A stretch of 64,000 nt of DNA from Dipylidium caninum (GCA_017562135.1 QEYB01000448.1:868001-932000), one strand, 5' to 3'. Positions 26,041 to 36,583 are shown, counted from the first letter of the stretch. Made by a program: numbers and translations. The notes: generated by a model not told the origin, from the sequence alone.

Positions 26041-26772
26041 AGATAAGAACATAGGTTGGATACTGTGAAGGCATTAACACAGCAAACGAAAGTGTAAAAT
26101 CCATCTGACGAAAATAGTCGCAATCTCCCAGCTGCCATTCCAATGGTATCAACTGAATCCATCAAAATTCGTGCAACACTGAGCGAATGAACGCGAGAAT
26201 AGGGTCTTGTGACAAGTTAAATAGGCAGTTGTCACCGCACTTGCGGACGTTCGGACCGCTCGACAATCTCACGCGGTGAAGACACCTCCGATGTGGCCAA
26301 CACCTGCAGTCGGTGGATCGGCAAACGCGTCGGCCAGCGATAAGACGCGAGCAGGCGAGTGCTCCATCGCCCCGGCCCGGGCTAAAGCCACCGCCGTCCC
26401 TCCTCTCGCCCTCTTCTAGCCGTGCAGCACGACTCTGGGAATCGTTATCAGCGCCCAGACACTCACCCGATTGGACGGGACCGGAATGCCGCCCGGACGG
26501 AAAGCTGATTGGCTGGAGTGAGGACCCGCAATCCTGTTAAACGAAGGAAATCTAATTCAAAGGGTAATTTCGAATATCGGAGTTAACCGGGTAGGTTTGC
26601 GTCTTTGCTTTTGTGCCGAGTGCTTTGTATCATCTTTTTGGTACACGCTTTGTTCATAATCCACCTTAACTGGATTGAGGCGAGGCATCCGTGATTGTTT
26701 TTCACTGCGTTTAGGACCGACTCTCATTGCGGGGGATGCAGTTGGCTTTGGAGCCTGCAAATCAGGCGATAA
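26041..26772. promoter_or_regulatory. Group of GATA core sites just upstream of the GATA gene
   Basis: Four GATAA cores occur here: AGATAAG at 26041, CGATAAG at 26338-26344, TTATC (reverse strand) at 26445-26449, and GATAA at 26768-26772. AGATAAG is a full WGATAR consensus. GATA factors commonly regulate their own genes through such sites. Chance alone would give one to two GATAA cores in this length, so the grouping is suggestive only. Confidence 0.2.
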
Positions 26773-26880
26773 CAGAACTGGACGAAGTGGCAAGCGGCTT
26801 CCTGCTCTGGTCGCCTCCGGTAACGTCAGAAAGGACACAAACAGCTGCCCTTCCACATGACTTCTCACCTCTCAAAGCAG

Positions 26881-27039
26881 GCTGGCCGGGACCGAGTTTT
26901 TTCGAAACTGCGTCCACGCTTGCAGACGCGTTTGGTCGAGGCTACCATCAGTCGGGCAGTCTGGCGTGGACTGACATAAATGCGTACGACCAACCCGCCT
27001 ACCAACGGGTCGACGATCCGGGCAGAGCTCAGTCTTACG
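26881..27039 (+). CDS. GATA gene, probable upstream exon (N-terminal region)
   Basis: 159 bases bounded by a good acceptor (pyrimidine-rich, ending CTCAAAGCAG) and a consensus donor GTGAGT at 27040. Read in phase 1 it is open for 52 full codons and ends in phase 1. The peptide has aromatic, Asp, Gln and Ala residues typical of GATA N-terminal activation regions, for example [10 protein letters not shown] and NAYDQPAYQ. Phase 1 at its end matches the acceptor at 27873 of the exon carrying the first finger. No domain is expected here, so support rests on splice signals, phase and composition only. Confidence 0.5.
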
Positions 27040-30000
27040 GTGAGTTAAGGCTGTGCTGGAGGACACCATGGACTCGGGTCTGGGGCGACGTGGGGTCCAC
27101 TTGTCGACCAGTTGAGTCCACGGGGTTCATTACTGCAGACCGAATAGGCTCAGATCCGAGAGGAGTACATGCGCCTCAAGTGAAGTGAGTTCTATCCGAG
27201 GCTAATAGAATCGTCGCGGCGGCATGTAAATCCACACGTCGCCGCGTTGTTCACCCCCGTCCATACTCCACACCCTCGCCATGGCACTTCCTGCCGTCAC
27301 GGTAGCATTGCAGGACCGGACGGCGGTAGACTTTGGTGTTGTGCCTATTCTACTCAACAATGAACCAACTCCGAGTTCGACTTAACGTGAGCCGCTGGAT
27401 GACTTCTGTGACAAGGCAGCGGAGAGCCCGTCCTTGCGGTAGTCGAGTGATTACATTGAGGTGGCGAGCAATCAGAAGTAATAACATGTCTGGGGGCAGT
27501 AGACTTGACTACTTTTCACTCCTGCAAAGCTCCGAGGTGAATAAAACGCTGACCTTCGCTACCAAGTCCCCTCCAACTCGAGTTGCCTGACCATCAGTGG
27601 GAAGGCCTTAGCCAGTTTTGGATTAAGGTGACAAGAGATTTGCTATTACCAGGCAGCGGTTAAGAGGGTGGGGCGTGGGAGACGACTGCGACGAAATCCG
27701 TGGAACGTCAGCTACCTCGCTAACCGCCGAAGGAGTGTAATTAGTTGAGAGGTTTGTTAAGGTGATTTTTAGAAAATAAAAACCGTTTCGTATGTCGTCA
27801 ACCCCACACAATCTTGAAGACTGCACCGGTGCAGTGTCGTGCTCTGTTCAAACGAGTATTTTGGCCTTGTCAGTTGAGTTGTTGGGACGTCGTAAACCGG
27901 CCGAATCGGAGGCCTCCCTCGGGGGCTCTTGTGAGACATCAGTTGGAGGAGCGCACCAGTCTACAGGCCCTCTTCTCTCCTCCCAAATGGGCATGAGGTG
28001 TGCTACAACAGTTCGCCCTTGTCCCTTGCAGAGTTCTCTGCCGCTGTCGGGCGAGTGTCGAGGCCAGGTGCAGTGCGTCAACTGTGGATGTACGAATTCA
28101 CTCGACTGGACCTCCGACGGTGCCGGCAACTTCCTCTGCGGCTATTGCCAGTATCGCAAAAATGCACCTCCTCATAGTCCCGGCGGGGCTCCATGTCTCG
28201 GCAAGATCGGCACTCCTCCAACTACCACAGCCTACGTGTCCGTCAAAAGACCCAAGCGCGCTTTGCCGGTGGGTGTCGGATGTCGGGTAGCCGCACTCTC
28301 TCTCCCCCCTTCCACCTTGCTGTTCTCTGTCCTTTACCATAACGATAAAAACAACAGCTCACCCAGCTGTGATGACAGCGGCTAATCAAACCACCAACAG
28401 TTGCTATGGCGCCTACTCAACTAGGTGGTCCAAAGGTGGTGACCTTTGTATGAGTAGCGAGGACTTTTGCAACTCTACTGACGTCTCTCACTGCGGCTTC
28501 TTGTGGGTGAGTTGGTGAACTCTGAGGTCTGTTCTCCCCTGTTGTAGCATTCCAATTCGCGGAGTGGGACAGTCTGCAGCAATTGCAGGACCTCGCAAAC
28601 CTCTTTATGGCGCCGAGCCCCCGAGGGCGACGTGGTCTGCAATGCCTGTGGCCTCTACCGCAAAATGCACGGGGTACGTCGCACTACTTGCCGCTATATT
28701 AACCGCCTGGGTATCGCCTCCTTGACGAGGCGAGAGAGCCTCAGTGTCATGACTTTCCTGGGGCACGCAAGGTGACCCTCTGGGTAATGAAAACTCCATT
28801 CTGGTTGTAATTGGGATTCTATACACCTTCCTGCCTTCGTTCAGTTGTTGCAACAGGTATGTCATTTAGTTTCGTGGCTAATCCCCCTGCCTGCCACCTC
28901 GAGGAGGGTTTTCTGCACGAGGCTACAATGACGCGTACACATCCTAGTTGGGACAGGCTGCATTCCTCACAGTCCACACTGACAACGGTCTTGCGTTATC
29001 ACTTCAGCTAATTCTTGCTGGACGAGGGCTTCCTCTCAAACTCCACTGTCTCCTAAGTTTGTGCGGCACGAGCCAGTGTGGAGTCTCGGGGCATTTTTTT
29101 GGTGGGGTTTAGGGGGCGAGTAGAATTTTAAGTGCTCCCGTCTGTTGCCCACAGATGTGCGTCCAGCATATCATGCTGCCTGGGCTGAAGGCAGGGAGGA
29201 GCGGGGGTCGGGGGGGGATGACGGAGTGGGGGCGAGCCGAGGGTGGAGGGCAGATGCGGATATGCCTGAACCGCCGCCGTTTTCCATCGAAAAGCACAGA
29301 CCACACGCACAGGAGCTCGCGGAGGGAACTGCCACACTACGAGGACCTCAGGGCAGGTGGTGGTGGGGTCTTTCCCTCCTTTCAAAGGCCTGTGGGAATA
29401 AGTCGCATCATTTGAATTGCCCCCTCAGGTGCATCTGAAATTAGCGCTTAGCATATTCAGCATTAGCCTGATGTAATCTCTCCTCGTAGGGTCTGCTAGT
29501 CACGGTGGTAGACCTTTTCGCTCACACGTGCTGGTCTTAGAGTGTGCTTGTGTGTGTGTGTGTGTGTGTGTCTATTGAAGCAGATGCCTTAGAGTGCGAG
29601 TCTTCGAAATTGCCTAAAATGACATCGCACAATAAAAGAAGGAAACGCGTTAAAGTAAAGGGCATCTTGGGGGCAGACTTGATGTCCTCTCATTCTCCGA
29701 AGTCCCGATTATCGTCACATTTGGACGAGAGGATACTTCTGATGTGAGTAGACGAGGCCTGGTCGGAATACTGGCGATCTGCAGCACGACTCGCCGTGCG
29801 GATGCCATCTGGCGATCCCTGATTTAGGCCATGGCGAGACGGTCTCTCCCAGGACCTGCACGCCTGCCTGGAGTGGTGTGAATATGGTCGCCCATGGGAC
29901 CATTTCGGCCGGTGCCATTAGACACGAGGACGGTGAATGCCATCAAGAGCGATGGAGGGTGCGTGGATCATTTGGAAAAAATTCCAAAGGCCGTTAGTTC

Positions 30001-30803
30001 AAGAAAGGGAACTCTTTAAATCCGGTTTGGGCTTTTGACTGGCGAGGTGAGGAGGGGCGACCTCTCACGTGTCCCCCCATGGAGGCGTCATTCTCTCCCG
30101 TCTCCTTACTTTCTTGCAGTGTCAGAGGCCCCTGACAATGCGCAAGGACTCCATCCAAACTCGAAAACGACGTTTCATTAAGAAACCACGTGGTCATCCT
30201 CACCACCCTCCTCCACGGCAGCAGAACCAATGCCACCAGCCGTGTTTGGCAACGAGAGACGGACGAACGGACTCGAATGAGATCAAAGGCCCAGAGCCGA
30301 CTGAGTCAGCCTCGTATGCCTACTTTCCTGCACACCCGGAGGGGCCGGAAAAACTCCACCGTCAGTAATTACCCGTTCTTGGTGTTCTGACGCAGTTTCC
30401 TTATAAGGCCAAGTGAATCATTTGAGGCCAATGATTTGTGACGTAGCAGAGAAATTGAATAAGGCCACTACTGCGTAGATTTGATGAGGGGCGGGAGGGG
30501 GGGGGCAAGGTGTTATATAGTTTGCGATTTCTTCAAAAAAATTTTAGGCACCTTCTACTCCGGACAAAATAAGAACCCCTGCTGAAGACACGAGAGACGA
30601 TAAGCGGCGTGAACAACCTGTTTTCTATCCCTAGGCGAAGCACTCTACCATGCGCATGGAAGTGAGATGTTCTATTTTGGGGATTCATGGAGCAGTTTTG
30701 CGCCGGCAGCACAACCGCCCTTCGGCCTGTTTACTCAAGTTTTTCACTCTGATTTCGCACGACTTTCATACTGCCAGGCGGAGGAGAGCGTCGCACAGTG
30801 GTA
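26881..30803 (+). CDS. GATA-family zinc-finger transcription factor (multi-exon gene)
   Basis: Spliced gene for a GATA-type sequence-specific DNA-binding protein, expected to act in the nucleus on WGATAR sites. Proposed exons are 26881-27039, 27874-28268, 28548-28673, 30120-30360 and 30635-30803. All introns are GT-AG, and phases run 1, 0, 0, 1 across the four internal junctions without breaking the frame. The order is an acidic and aromatic N-terminal region, a divergent first GATA finger, a canonical second finger, the conserved basic tail, and a Pro/His/Gln-rich then aromatic C-terminal region. The introns on either side of the second-finger exon match the intron positions known for vertebrate GATA1-6-type genes. 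The true start is not fixed: the first listed exon begins in phase 1, so at least one exon lies upstream. Family membership is very secure. Assignment to the GATA1/2/3 or GATA4/5/6 class cannot be made by eye. Confidence 0.9.
27874..28268 (+). CDS. GATA gene, exon with divergent N-terminal finger
   Basis: The exon starts after the acceptor TTTTGGCCTTGTCAG and ends at 28268 before GTGGGT. The frame is open for 131 codons. Codons at 28074-28148 give a Cys-x2-Cys-x17-Cys-x2-Cys GATA-type finger, CVNC at the first pair and CGYC at the second. The finger is followed by a Pro-rich linker and the basic motif VKRPKRALP, which corresponds to the IKPKRRL segment at the same exon end in vertebrate GATA genes. 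The LWRR segment of normal GATA fingers is replaced by DWTS, and NACGLY by GYCQYR, so zinc binding is probably kept while the usual base contacts are lost. The 5' end could instead use the strong acceptor ending CCCTTGCAG at 28030, in which case the phase of the exon before would have to differ. Confidence 0.85.
28548..28673 (+). CDS. GATA gene, exon with canonical C-terminal finger
   Basis: 126 bases (42 codons, phase 0 at both ends) between the acceptor CCCCTGTTGTAG and the donor GTACGT. It encodes Cys-x2-Cys-x17-Cys-x2-Cys at 28575-28649 with the diagnostic family motifs SLWRR and [13 protein letters not shown]. In GATA factors this second finger makes the main contacts with the GATA core. 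All four zinc-binding cysteines and the LWRR and NACGLY signatures are intact. Both exon boundaries match those of the equivalent exon in classical animal GATA genes. This is the single most secure feature of the window. Confidence 0.97.
29155..29415 (+). other. Possible alternative 3' exon inside GATA intron 3
   Basis: Within the intron between the second finger and its basic tail lies a strong acceptor (CTCCCGTCTGTTGCCCACAG, ending 29154). It is followed by an 86-codon frame open in phase 0, the phase in which the finger exon ends. Its use would give a protein ending in a Gly/Arg-rich tail (GGRGG, NRRRF) and lacking the RPLTMRK basic extension. No transcript evidence is available, and the G-rich composition may be ordinary intron sequence. 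Confidence 0.25.
29549..29571. repeat. (TG)n microsatellite in GATA intron
   Basis: About 23 bases of uninterrupted TG, read directly, in the intron between the second-finger exon and the basic-tail exon. Confidence 0.95.
30120..30360 (+). CDS. GATA gene, exon with post-finger basic tail
   Basis: This exon follows a 1,446-base intron and the acceptor TACTTTCTTGCAG. It opens with [18 protein letters not shown], the conserved basic extension of the second finger that wraps along the minor groove in GATA-DNA complexes. It continues with a basic, His/Pro/Gln-rich stretch ([15 protein letters not shown]) that may act as a nuclear-localisation region. The frame meets a stop at 30366-30368. A GTCAGT at 30361 just before that stop gives a phase-1 donor compatible with the acceptor at 30634, so either this is the last exon (to 30368) or the protein continues into the 30635 exon. 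The donor is weak, having C at its third position. Confidence 0.92.
30635..30803 (+). CDS. GATA gene, possible last exon
   Basis: It starts after the acceptor TTTTCTATCCCTAG and reads in phase 1, matching the GTCAGT donor at 30361. The 55-codon peptide is rich in Phe, Ala, Ser and Gln with acidic residues, for example [17 protein letters not shown], which is compatible with a C-terminal activation segment. It ends TGG TAA. The same bases form a strong donor, GTAAGA at 30801, so the exon could be spliced on (phase 2) instead of ending here. A longer open frame exists in another phase of the same stretch, so the assignment is tentative. Confidence 0.4.
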
Positions 30804-31968
30804 AGATGAGAATACAATTGGAATACTATAAATCAACCCTCGTCTGCCCGTTTCCTCCAATCAGTGCGGTGGAAGCATCTATTTTTATTGTAGAAAAATA
30901 TATATTGAGTCCAATTTGCCGTTATCTAAATGAATTAGATGGGTGGGTAAGTCGCGCGCAATATTCCCAGTATTTCTCGCGATCCCCTTCCCCAATGGAG
31001 GCTCCCAGTAGGACAATATTTTAATTTTCACAAATAGACACTATCTCAAAAGTTAGTTGTATTCCTATTGTTAAAATGACCGGTTTTTAGGGCCTTCCTC
31101 AAGCACAGGAGTCGGGCGTTGCAAAAACTATTACTGAGACACTTTAAGTAGAAATTTATTATTACAGCGGTCTCAGCACCTCGGTAATGGGTTCGGCAGC
31201 GCCGTATCCATGCGGTTCGTGGCTTTTTAATGATTATCTTCGAGAAAAATTTCCAGTTCTTTAGGTATTTTGATGCTGGACACAAGGCGGAGCAGCGTTT
31301 GTATGCTACGAAGGGGACCTAAGGGCTCAGGATACCTTGACTAACAGAGTTACTCTGTGGCAAACGGGGTTTATCCTACTGTTTAGTAAAAGTTGGGGTA
31401 ATTATGGGCGGCATGCGTGCCCTCAGCACTTCCAGTCGTGAAGCTTCAGCTACGCGGAAAGTGTGCATTGCGTCATGGCTAACCTGTCCCCATGTCGTAA
31501 CGTCACCATGGATTCTGTTAGACTTCGATCTGACAGCATTAGTCAGGGCAACGGCGCCCTGAGTTTGCGCCTGGGGGTTAGACAAATTCGGCGAATGTGT
31601 GAATCAGCAGCCCAGCAAGCTCTTTTCGCTACACATTGAAAACGCACGGGGCGCACATCGAGGTAGGACCAACTTCAATCCCGAAATCGCGCGTGGAATC
31701 CGTGTTTCGTTGGTCTGTATTCTGCCCCGTCATCTGTTAGCAACCACAGACTCATTCGGCATGACTTGGTTTCAGCCTAGTGGGAGACAGCTATCAGTGT
31801 ATCATCAAACGACACGCATGTTTCCACTCTACTGACTCCCATCGGCGGTATTCAAGTGGCTGAGCCTTCTGAAATATTTACGCTACCGACAGGACAGCTT
31901 ATAAATCAAAAACTCCCCGAGACTGAGGAGACTTTGCAGGCTCTAATAATTATTTATACCTGTTCATT

Positions 31969-31974
31969 AATAAA
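31969..31974 (+). promoter_or_regulatory. AATAAA polyadenylation-type signal
   Basis: First clear AATAAA on the plus strand downstream of the proposed GATA stop at 30803, about 1.17 kb away. It could mark the 3' end of the GATA transcript if the 3' UTR is that long. The hexamer is common by chance in DNA of this composition. Confidence 0.2.
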
Positions 31975-33103
31975 TCATCGTCTTTCCTGTGATAAAACAG
32001 TTCCTGATAAGAGTAACTTTGGAATGGAGTTAAGAGGCTGGGCAAAGCTAACCATATATTTAAGTCCGTCGCATTTCATTTGCCCTTCCCGGGTGTCTCC
32101 TTGTCCTCTCCCTCCCCCTCTGGGTTTCCGTCTCCTCGCGGCGACGTCGTTTGTTGTAATTCTTCCCTCCGAGGTGTGGTGGTGGTGCTGATCGACTATA
32201 AAATCACCTCTTCATAACGCGTGTGCGGTGTTGCATTTAAACCTACTAAAGTGAGAACCACCGGTCCCATGGTGTTCGTAGCAGCTTTTCGCGACTTCAA
32301 AGCCTCCTCCTCAACGTATTTCCGCCCTGTCGTTTGGGGGATTTTGTCTGCTGAATCATTCAATAAGTTCCCCTTCCGAGGGGCAAAATATCGCACGGTG
32401 ATTGTCCTAAACGGCAACAAATGTGGCTGGTCCCACAGCTTGTTTACGAGTAAAACCATGGCGACAGCCTGGCTACCAAAATAAGTAGGTGTGGCGGCTG
32501 TGTGGATTAGCGGGAGTTTGATGAGGCAGTCATTTGCCCAACTCAACTCCGCAGAATCTACAAAAATAACATGTCTACATAGGCGGAAACAAAGCGACTC
32601 GTGAGGAGAGGCTAAAAATAGTAGGTGAACAAGGCGAGAGAGTTGCGGTCCCCTCTTTGTCCTCCCCTCCGAGCGCACGTTAGCCCCAAATCGCCGAATT
32701 CGTCCTGTTTTTTGTTCTTTCCTTTTTCATTGCCCGAGCAATCCGAATGTCAACAGTGTGAAAATGTCTGCCTCATACTCACACCAATTTTGTCTTCCCA
32801 AGGGGGAGGTGGTGGAGGGAGGGGGGAAAGGTCGTGCCTAGGAGCCGTTAAGAACGGGTCGAGACGTGTTGTGATTAGCCCTCCTGGACGTGTAACACGT
32901 GCGAGGTGATTGTCAGGCCGAGGGAGCCTCGTTTTCCCCTTCGCCACCCCATAAAACATCTTTCCGAGTGGGGTGGTGTCGGGCTCAAGTGGGGCAAGAA
33001 GGCATGAATTTTGTCAAGAACTACCCATTTTTATTAGCTCGAGGTAACTCACTGGGAGGCAACGCCGCCCCACTGGGCAGGACCGGCATGAAGTGAGTGG
33101 CTG

Positions 33104-33106
<3 letters not shown>

Positions 33107-33134
<28 letters not shown>
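33107..33134. repeat. (AC)14 microsatellite
   Basis: 28 bases of AC, read directly. It forms the left arm of an inverted pair with the TG run at 33374-33398. Confidence 0.97.
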
Positions 33135-33241
33135 GAACAAACGCATTCACACACGCAAGCAAGCAGGCCTGACTACTCTCTAATTAGGGGGCTAATGCAA
33201 TCAAGCGTAAGTAGCAAGCCCTAAATCTCCACTGCTCCACT

Positions 33242-33258
33242 CCCCGACTTCGTCGGGG
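33242..33258. repeat. Perfect 7-bp hairpin
   Basis: CCCCGAC-TTC-GTCGGGG forms a perfect seven-pair GC-rich stem with a three-base loop. It lies at the midpoint between the flanking AC and TG runs. There is no downstream T run that would suggest a terminator, and none is expected in animal polymerase II genes. Confidence 0.9.
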
Positions 33259-33373
33259 CGGACAGACGAGCGCAGCGCACTCGCGAGCGAATGCAACGTG
33301 TGTTCGCTCGGGGCAGCAGCAGAGACGTGAGCGCGGCGACTTCAAAGGCGACTCAATGGAGAATTCCAGCATT

Positions 33374-33398
33374 TGTGTGTGTGTGTGTGTGTGTGTGT
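33374..33398. repeat. (TG)12 microsatellite
   Basis: 25 bases of TG, read directly. It is the reverse complement of the AC run at 33107-33134. Confidence 0.97.
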
Positions 33399-34306
33399 AT
33401 GCGATGCAGGCTTGATGCACAAAATGGCTTTTTTGCCTGGAGACATTAAGGCGTGGCCAGACGTGGGTGTCGTGTTAAGGAGCTTAGCTCCCTGCACGTA
33501 ATTTCCTCCGGTAATCACGTCTGACGTGTCGGGGTCGGGCTCTTCGCCAGCTCTCACCTTTTGAGGCGGTCTTGAGCCCTCTTGAGCGGGCTTTAGTCGA
33601 GATTTGTTGTCTGAGTACGGGGCAGTAGACGCGTTAAATCAACTACACCCTCCACGCCTCCACCCCGCTCCGTCCCGTTCCGTGCCGATGGCCAGCCAAA
33701 AGTGGAAATACCTGGATGGAATTTATTATGTTTACATTTTCGGCGGGTGTTTTCAGACAGGAGGTAGGCTGCAGTCTAATAAACTAAAGGCTCGACAGCG
33801 ACATAAAGGTCTGGCGCAACAGCGGATCTTACCGTGCGTGCTTATGGGAACTTTCCACCCATATTCCACCCCGTCCGTCGACCGTATACACCTCCTGTCC
33901 TGCAGTATTTTGCGCCAAGGAGGCAAGATGACAGCAAATTTTGCTGGCCTCAGAAGACATTCTTCAAGCCAAACGTGAAGAGGAATCAGTCCGTTAGAAA
34001 TTCACGAGGGCTTTTATTTTCCTCTCGTTGGATTCACTGGTGGCTCAGTCTCCGATCTTGGAAGACAGTTACTCACATCTTACCTTTTCGACGGTAAAAT
34101 GGGCCGGGCTTAGGTTGCGGAAGTGGAGTGAACAAAAAAAGGCCTTACAGTTGCAAAAGCTGATGTCGTTTATAGAAGGAAGGCGATTTCGAGTACCCCG
34201 ACTCTTATCTCGCCAACCAGCCAGCCCCTCGAGGCCTCCGAAGGTGTTACTTTGGGAAATCAGGCGAAAAATGAATTCCTGGGCGGTTTTTCCCGGCCCT
34301 CTGCAG

Positions 34307-34476
34307 AAGAGCAACTTGTTCCTCCAGTTGGAGCACATATTTCCGTCCTCTACGGACAAGAAATGTCGCGTTTGTCTGCGCAACCCGCCATGTGTGACCC
34401 GGAGGAGGAGGAGGAGGAGGGAGGACTCCCTCTCAGCCGAATTGAGAGCGGCAAAATTATTGAGGAGGCAAAATAA
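34307..34476 (+). CDS. Exon candidate, possibly terminal, with overlapping poly(A) signal
   Basis: A strong acceptor (CGGTTTTTCCCGGCCCTCTGCAG) is followed by a phase-1 frame of 55 codons containing a poly-Glu run from a GGA repeat and ending GSGK-like (RIESGKIIEEAK) at TAA 34474-34476. The AATAAA hexamer at 34472-34477 overlaps the stop. A second phase of the same stretch is also open and reads Arg-rich with CRVCLRNPPC. Two open phases weaken the case. No family was recognised, and it could be a distant 3' exon of the GATA gene or of another plus-strand gene. Confidence 0.2.
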
Positions 34477-35975
34477 AGGGGGCACTTGCAATCTCAACAT
34501 CAAACGCGAGCGAAGACTATAAAGCCGTCGAGACAATTTAACGACCGTCAAAGGATTAAAACTCAGCCTCTTTCGCATTTCCGTCACAATAAATAAACTC
34601 CGTTGTAAACCCGCGGGCGGTTTAACCGCTGCTCATCCACACTCCGCTTCCCAGGCGATCTTTTCGCGAAGTCAACATTCGCTAGGGGACAATTCTCCCC
34701 CCCATATGTGGTTTCTAGGCCTGCCGCCGCTGACTTCCCGTCCCCTTGGGGAACGCCTAGCGCGAGAATGGGACCACACGGGGGTAGAAGGGTCTTCAGC
34801 ACGCTTCTAAGTGTCGAATTGACCAGCAGACCACCGTCCAGTACACCTAACCACCCTGAGCATCACGGTGGGACTGATTTTACACCTTTTTACCACGTGT
34901 AAACTCTACCCTGCCTCACAGTGGCGAGGAGGGAAAAGGAAGTTGGTGCATTTCTGATCCTCCTTCCCCTTCCGAGCTAATGCCTCCGATCGCCTCTTCG
35001 TTCTCCGTCGAGACTTCATTAAATAAGTGCGTTGGGCTAAGGAGAAGGCAGACTCGTGGCAGGACGGACCGGTGGCGGGGGGCGAAGACGGGGGATGAGG
35101 CAGGGGACGGAGGGCGCGTTGAGAAGACGCCTCTCCCACCGCCTGTTTGTCTAAGTCAACTTACGTTGGACTCGCTGTACTACGAGTGCGTCCGCACCTC
35201 GCGACAGATGGAACAGTATACAGGCAGCGCAAGCCGTCTAATTTAGTAGATTTCAGTAGGACTCACGAAAGCCAACCTATTTTTGTCTATCTGCACGGAA
35301 ATGAGAGGATGAAGTTGCCTCAATAGAGTGTTGAGCCGGTCGTCTTGAGCTGAAATCCTGCGCTGTCTCGATCCCACCGATACCATCTACTCCCAGCGGG
35401 CATTTTTCCCGATCCCGGTCCCCAACTGACCCTGAACTGTCACTTACGCTGAGGCGCGCCATTCTGCCTTACCTCTTCGGGGCACAGGGAAAAAGCACTT
35501 TGTTTTCCTTATTCCCCAGCCTAAACAGACCACTCGTGCTGCCGGTGGGATAAAGTAGCTCTCGTGTGCAACGTTTTATCCTCCCACGCCTCCATTTGAT
35601 GGGATAAATAAGGTCGGAGCTCTTCCCTCCTCCTTCCGTCCAGGTAGATTGTTGCATCAAACGGAAGAGGAGCCACTATCTCGTGCCCCGTACAGTGTGG
35701 GGTGCAGAATCCAATGGCACCAAAGTGAGGCCGTTGGGTGGAATGGAGCGGGACGGACGGCCACTGACTCGAAGGCGATTTCGCGACAAATGGACAAATA
35801 TTTTTGCATTAATTAGCCATTTCAGTGCATTTGATCGCATCTGCAGATGGAAAAGACGTTAAAAAAGGCATTAGCACCTTCTAGTGGCCCATAAATCTCC
35901 CAAGGCGCGTTCCCTTTTTTCTCCTCGGCTTTGCTGTGGCTGCTGCTGTTGCTGTTCCGCGATGCCGCTTCTGCC

Positions 35976-36000
35976 TTCTCCTCCTCCTCCTCCTCCTCCT
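35976..36000. repeat. (CTC)n microsatellite
   Basis: About eight CTC units, with a CTG/GCTGTT-rich tract just before it (about 35938-35955). Confidence 0.93.
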
Positions 36001-36314
36001 TAAAGCCGACGACACGCCTTCCTCGCGGGGCCTTTAACACACGCTACGAGATGAGAATTGCTAAGGCGCCTTTGAGATGAATGTCGACACGCAGAGGGGC
36101 TGAAATATTCATGTCTCCTCTACTTTTCGGCCTAAATTCGTCCTGACAACAATCTTCTCAGTTGGATAACTACGGCTTTCAATTTGAATTGAAGTAGACA
36201 TTTTGACATTTTAGTCCTCGGAGGAAGTTTGCAGGCGGAGCGCATTTCTGGCCTTCAGATTTTTTGTTAAACTGTCTTATTCTCACCTCGATCCTGGTTT
36301 TTCCTGCCATCCAG

Positions 36315-36408
36315 GGCAGTGCAAACAGACTACCTCTTTCAGCGCCCTCCCCACCCAATTCAGACCGGAGGGTGTGGTGGACTGTCATTCCACCGTCTTG
36401 GCGACCCG
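36315..36408 (+). CDS. Exon candidate of unknown gene
   Basis: 94 bases between a strong acceptor (GGTTTTTCCTGCCATCCAG) and a GTGAGG donor. All three phases are open, so the frame is undetermined. Joining it to the next candidate at 36584 gives a continuous frame in two of the three phases, ending in either SADSHRSQQC or NHESHQS. No motif was recognised. Confidence 0.2.
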
Positions 36409-36583
36409 GTGAGGTGGGTTAATTGTGTTCAAAAGCCTCTTAGTCTGCCCATGACGTGGGAGAAGTGTGGCCTCACTTATCCTCCCCACCGCCGAGATTA
36501 ATAGTGGCCAAAGAAGTGGCCCCCACTCTTCTAATTCGCGTCAGCTGTCAGGCCGTCTTGAAGCTGACTGTTTTTTCCCGCAG

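Noticed and set aside
30896..30949. Candidate exon between a TTTTTATTGTAG acceptor and a GTAAGT donor after the last GATA exon
   Set aside because: Its only open phase (KYILSPICRYLNELDGW) does not match the phase-2 end of the preceding candidate exon, and the required phase contains a stop.
33031..33092. Candidate exon RGNSLGGNAAPLGRTGM between a TTTTTATTAG acceptor and a GTGAGT donor
   Set aside because: Splice signals are good, but its phase (1 to 2) fits none of the neighbouring candidates and it encodes only 20 residues.
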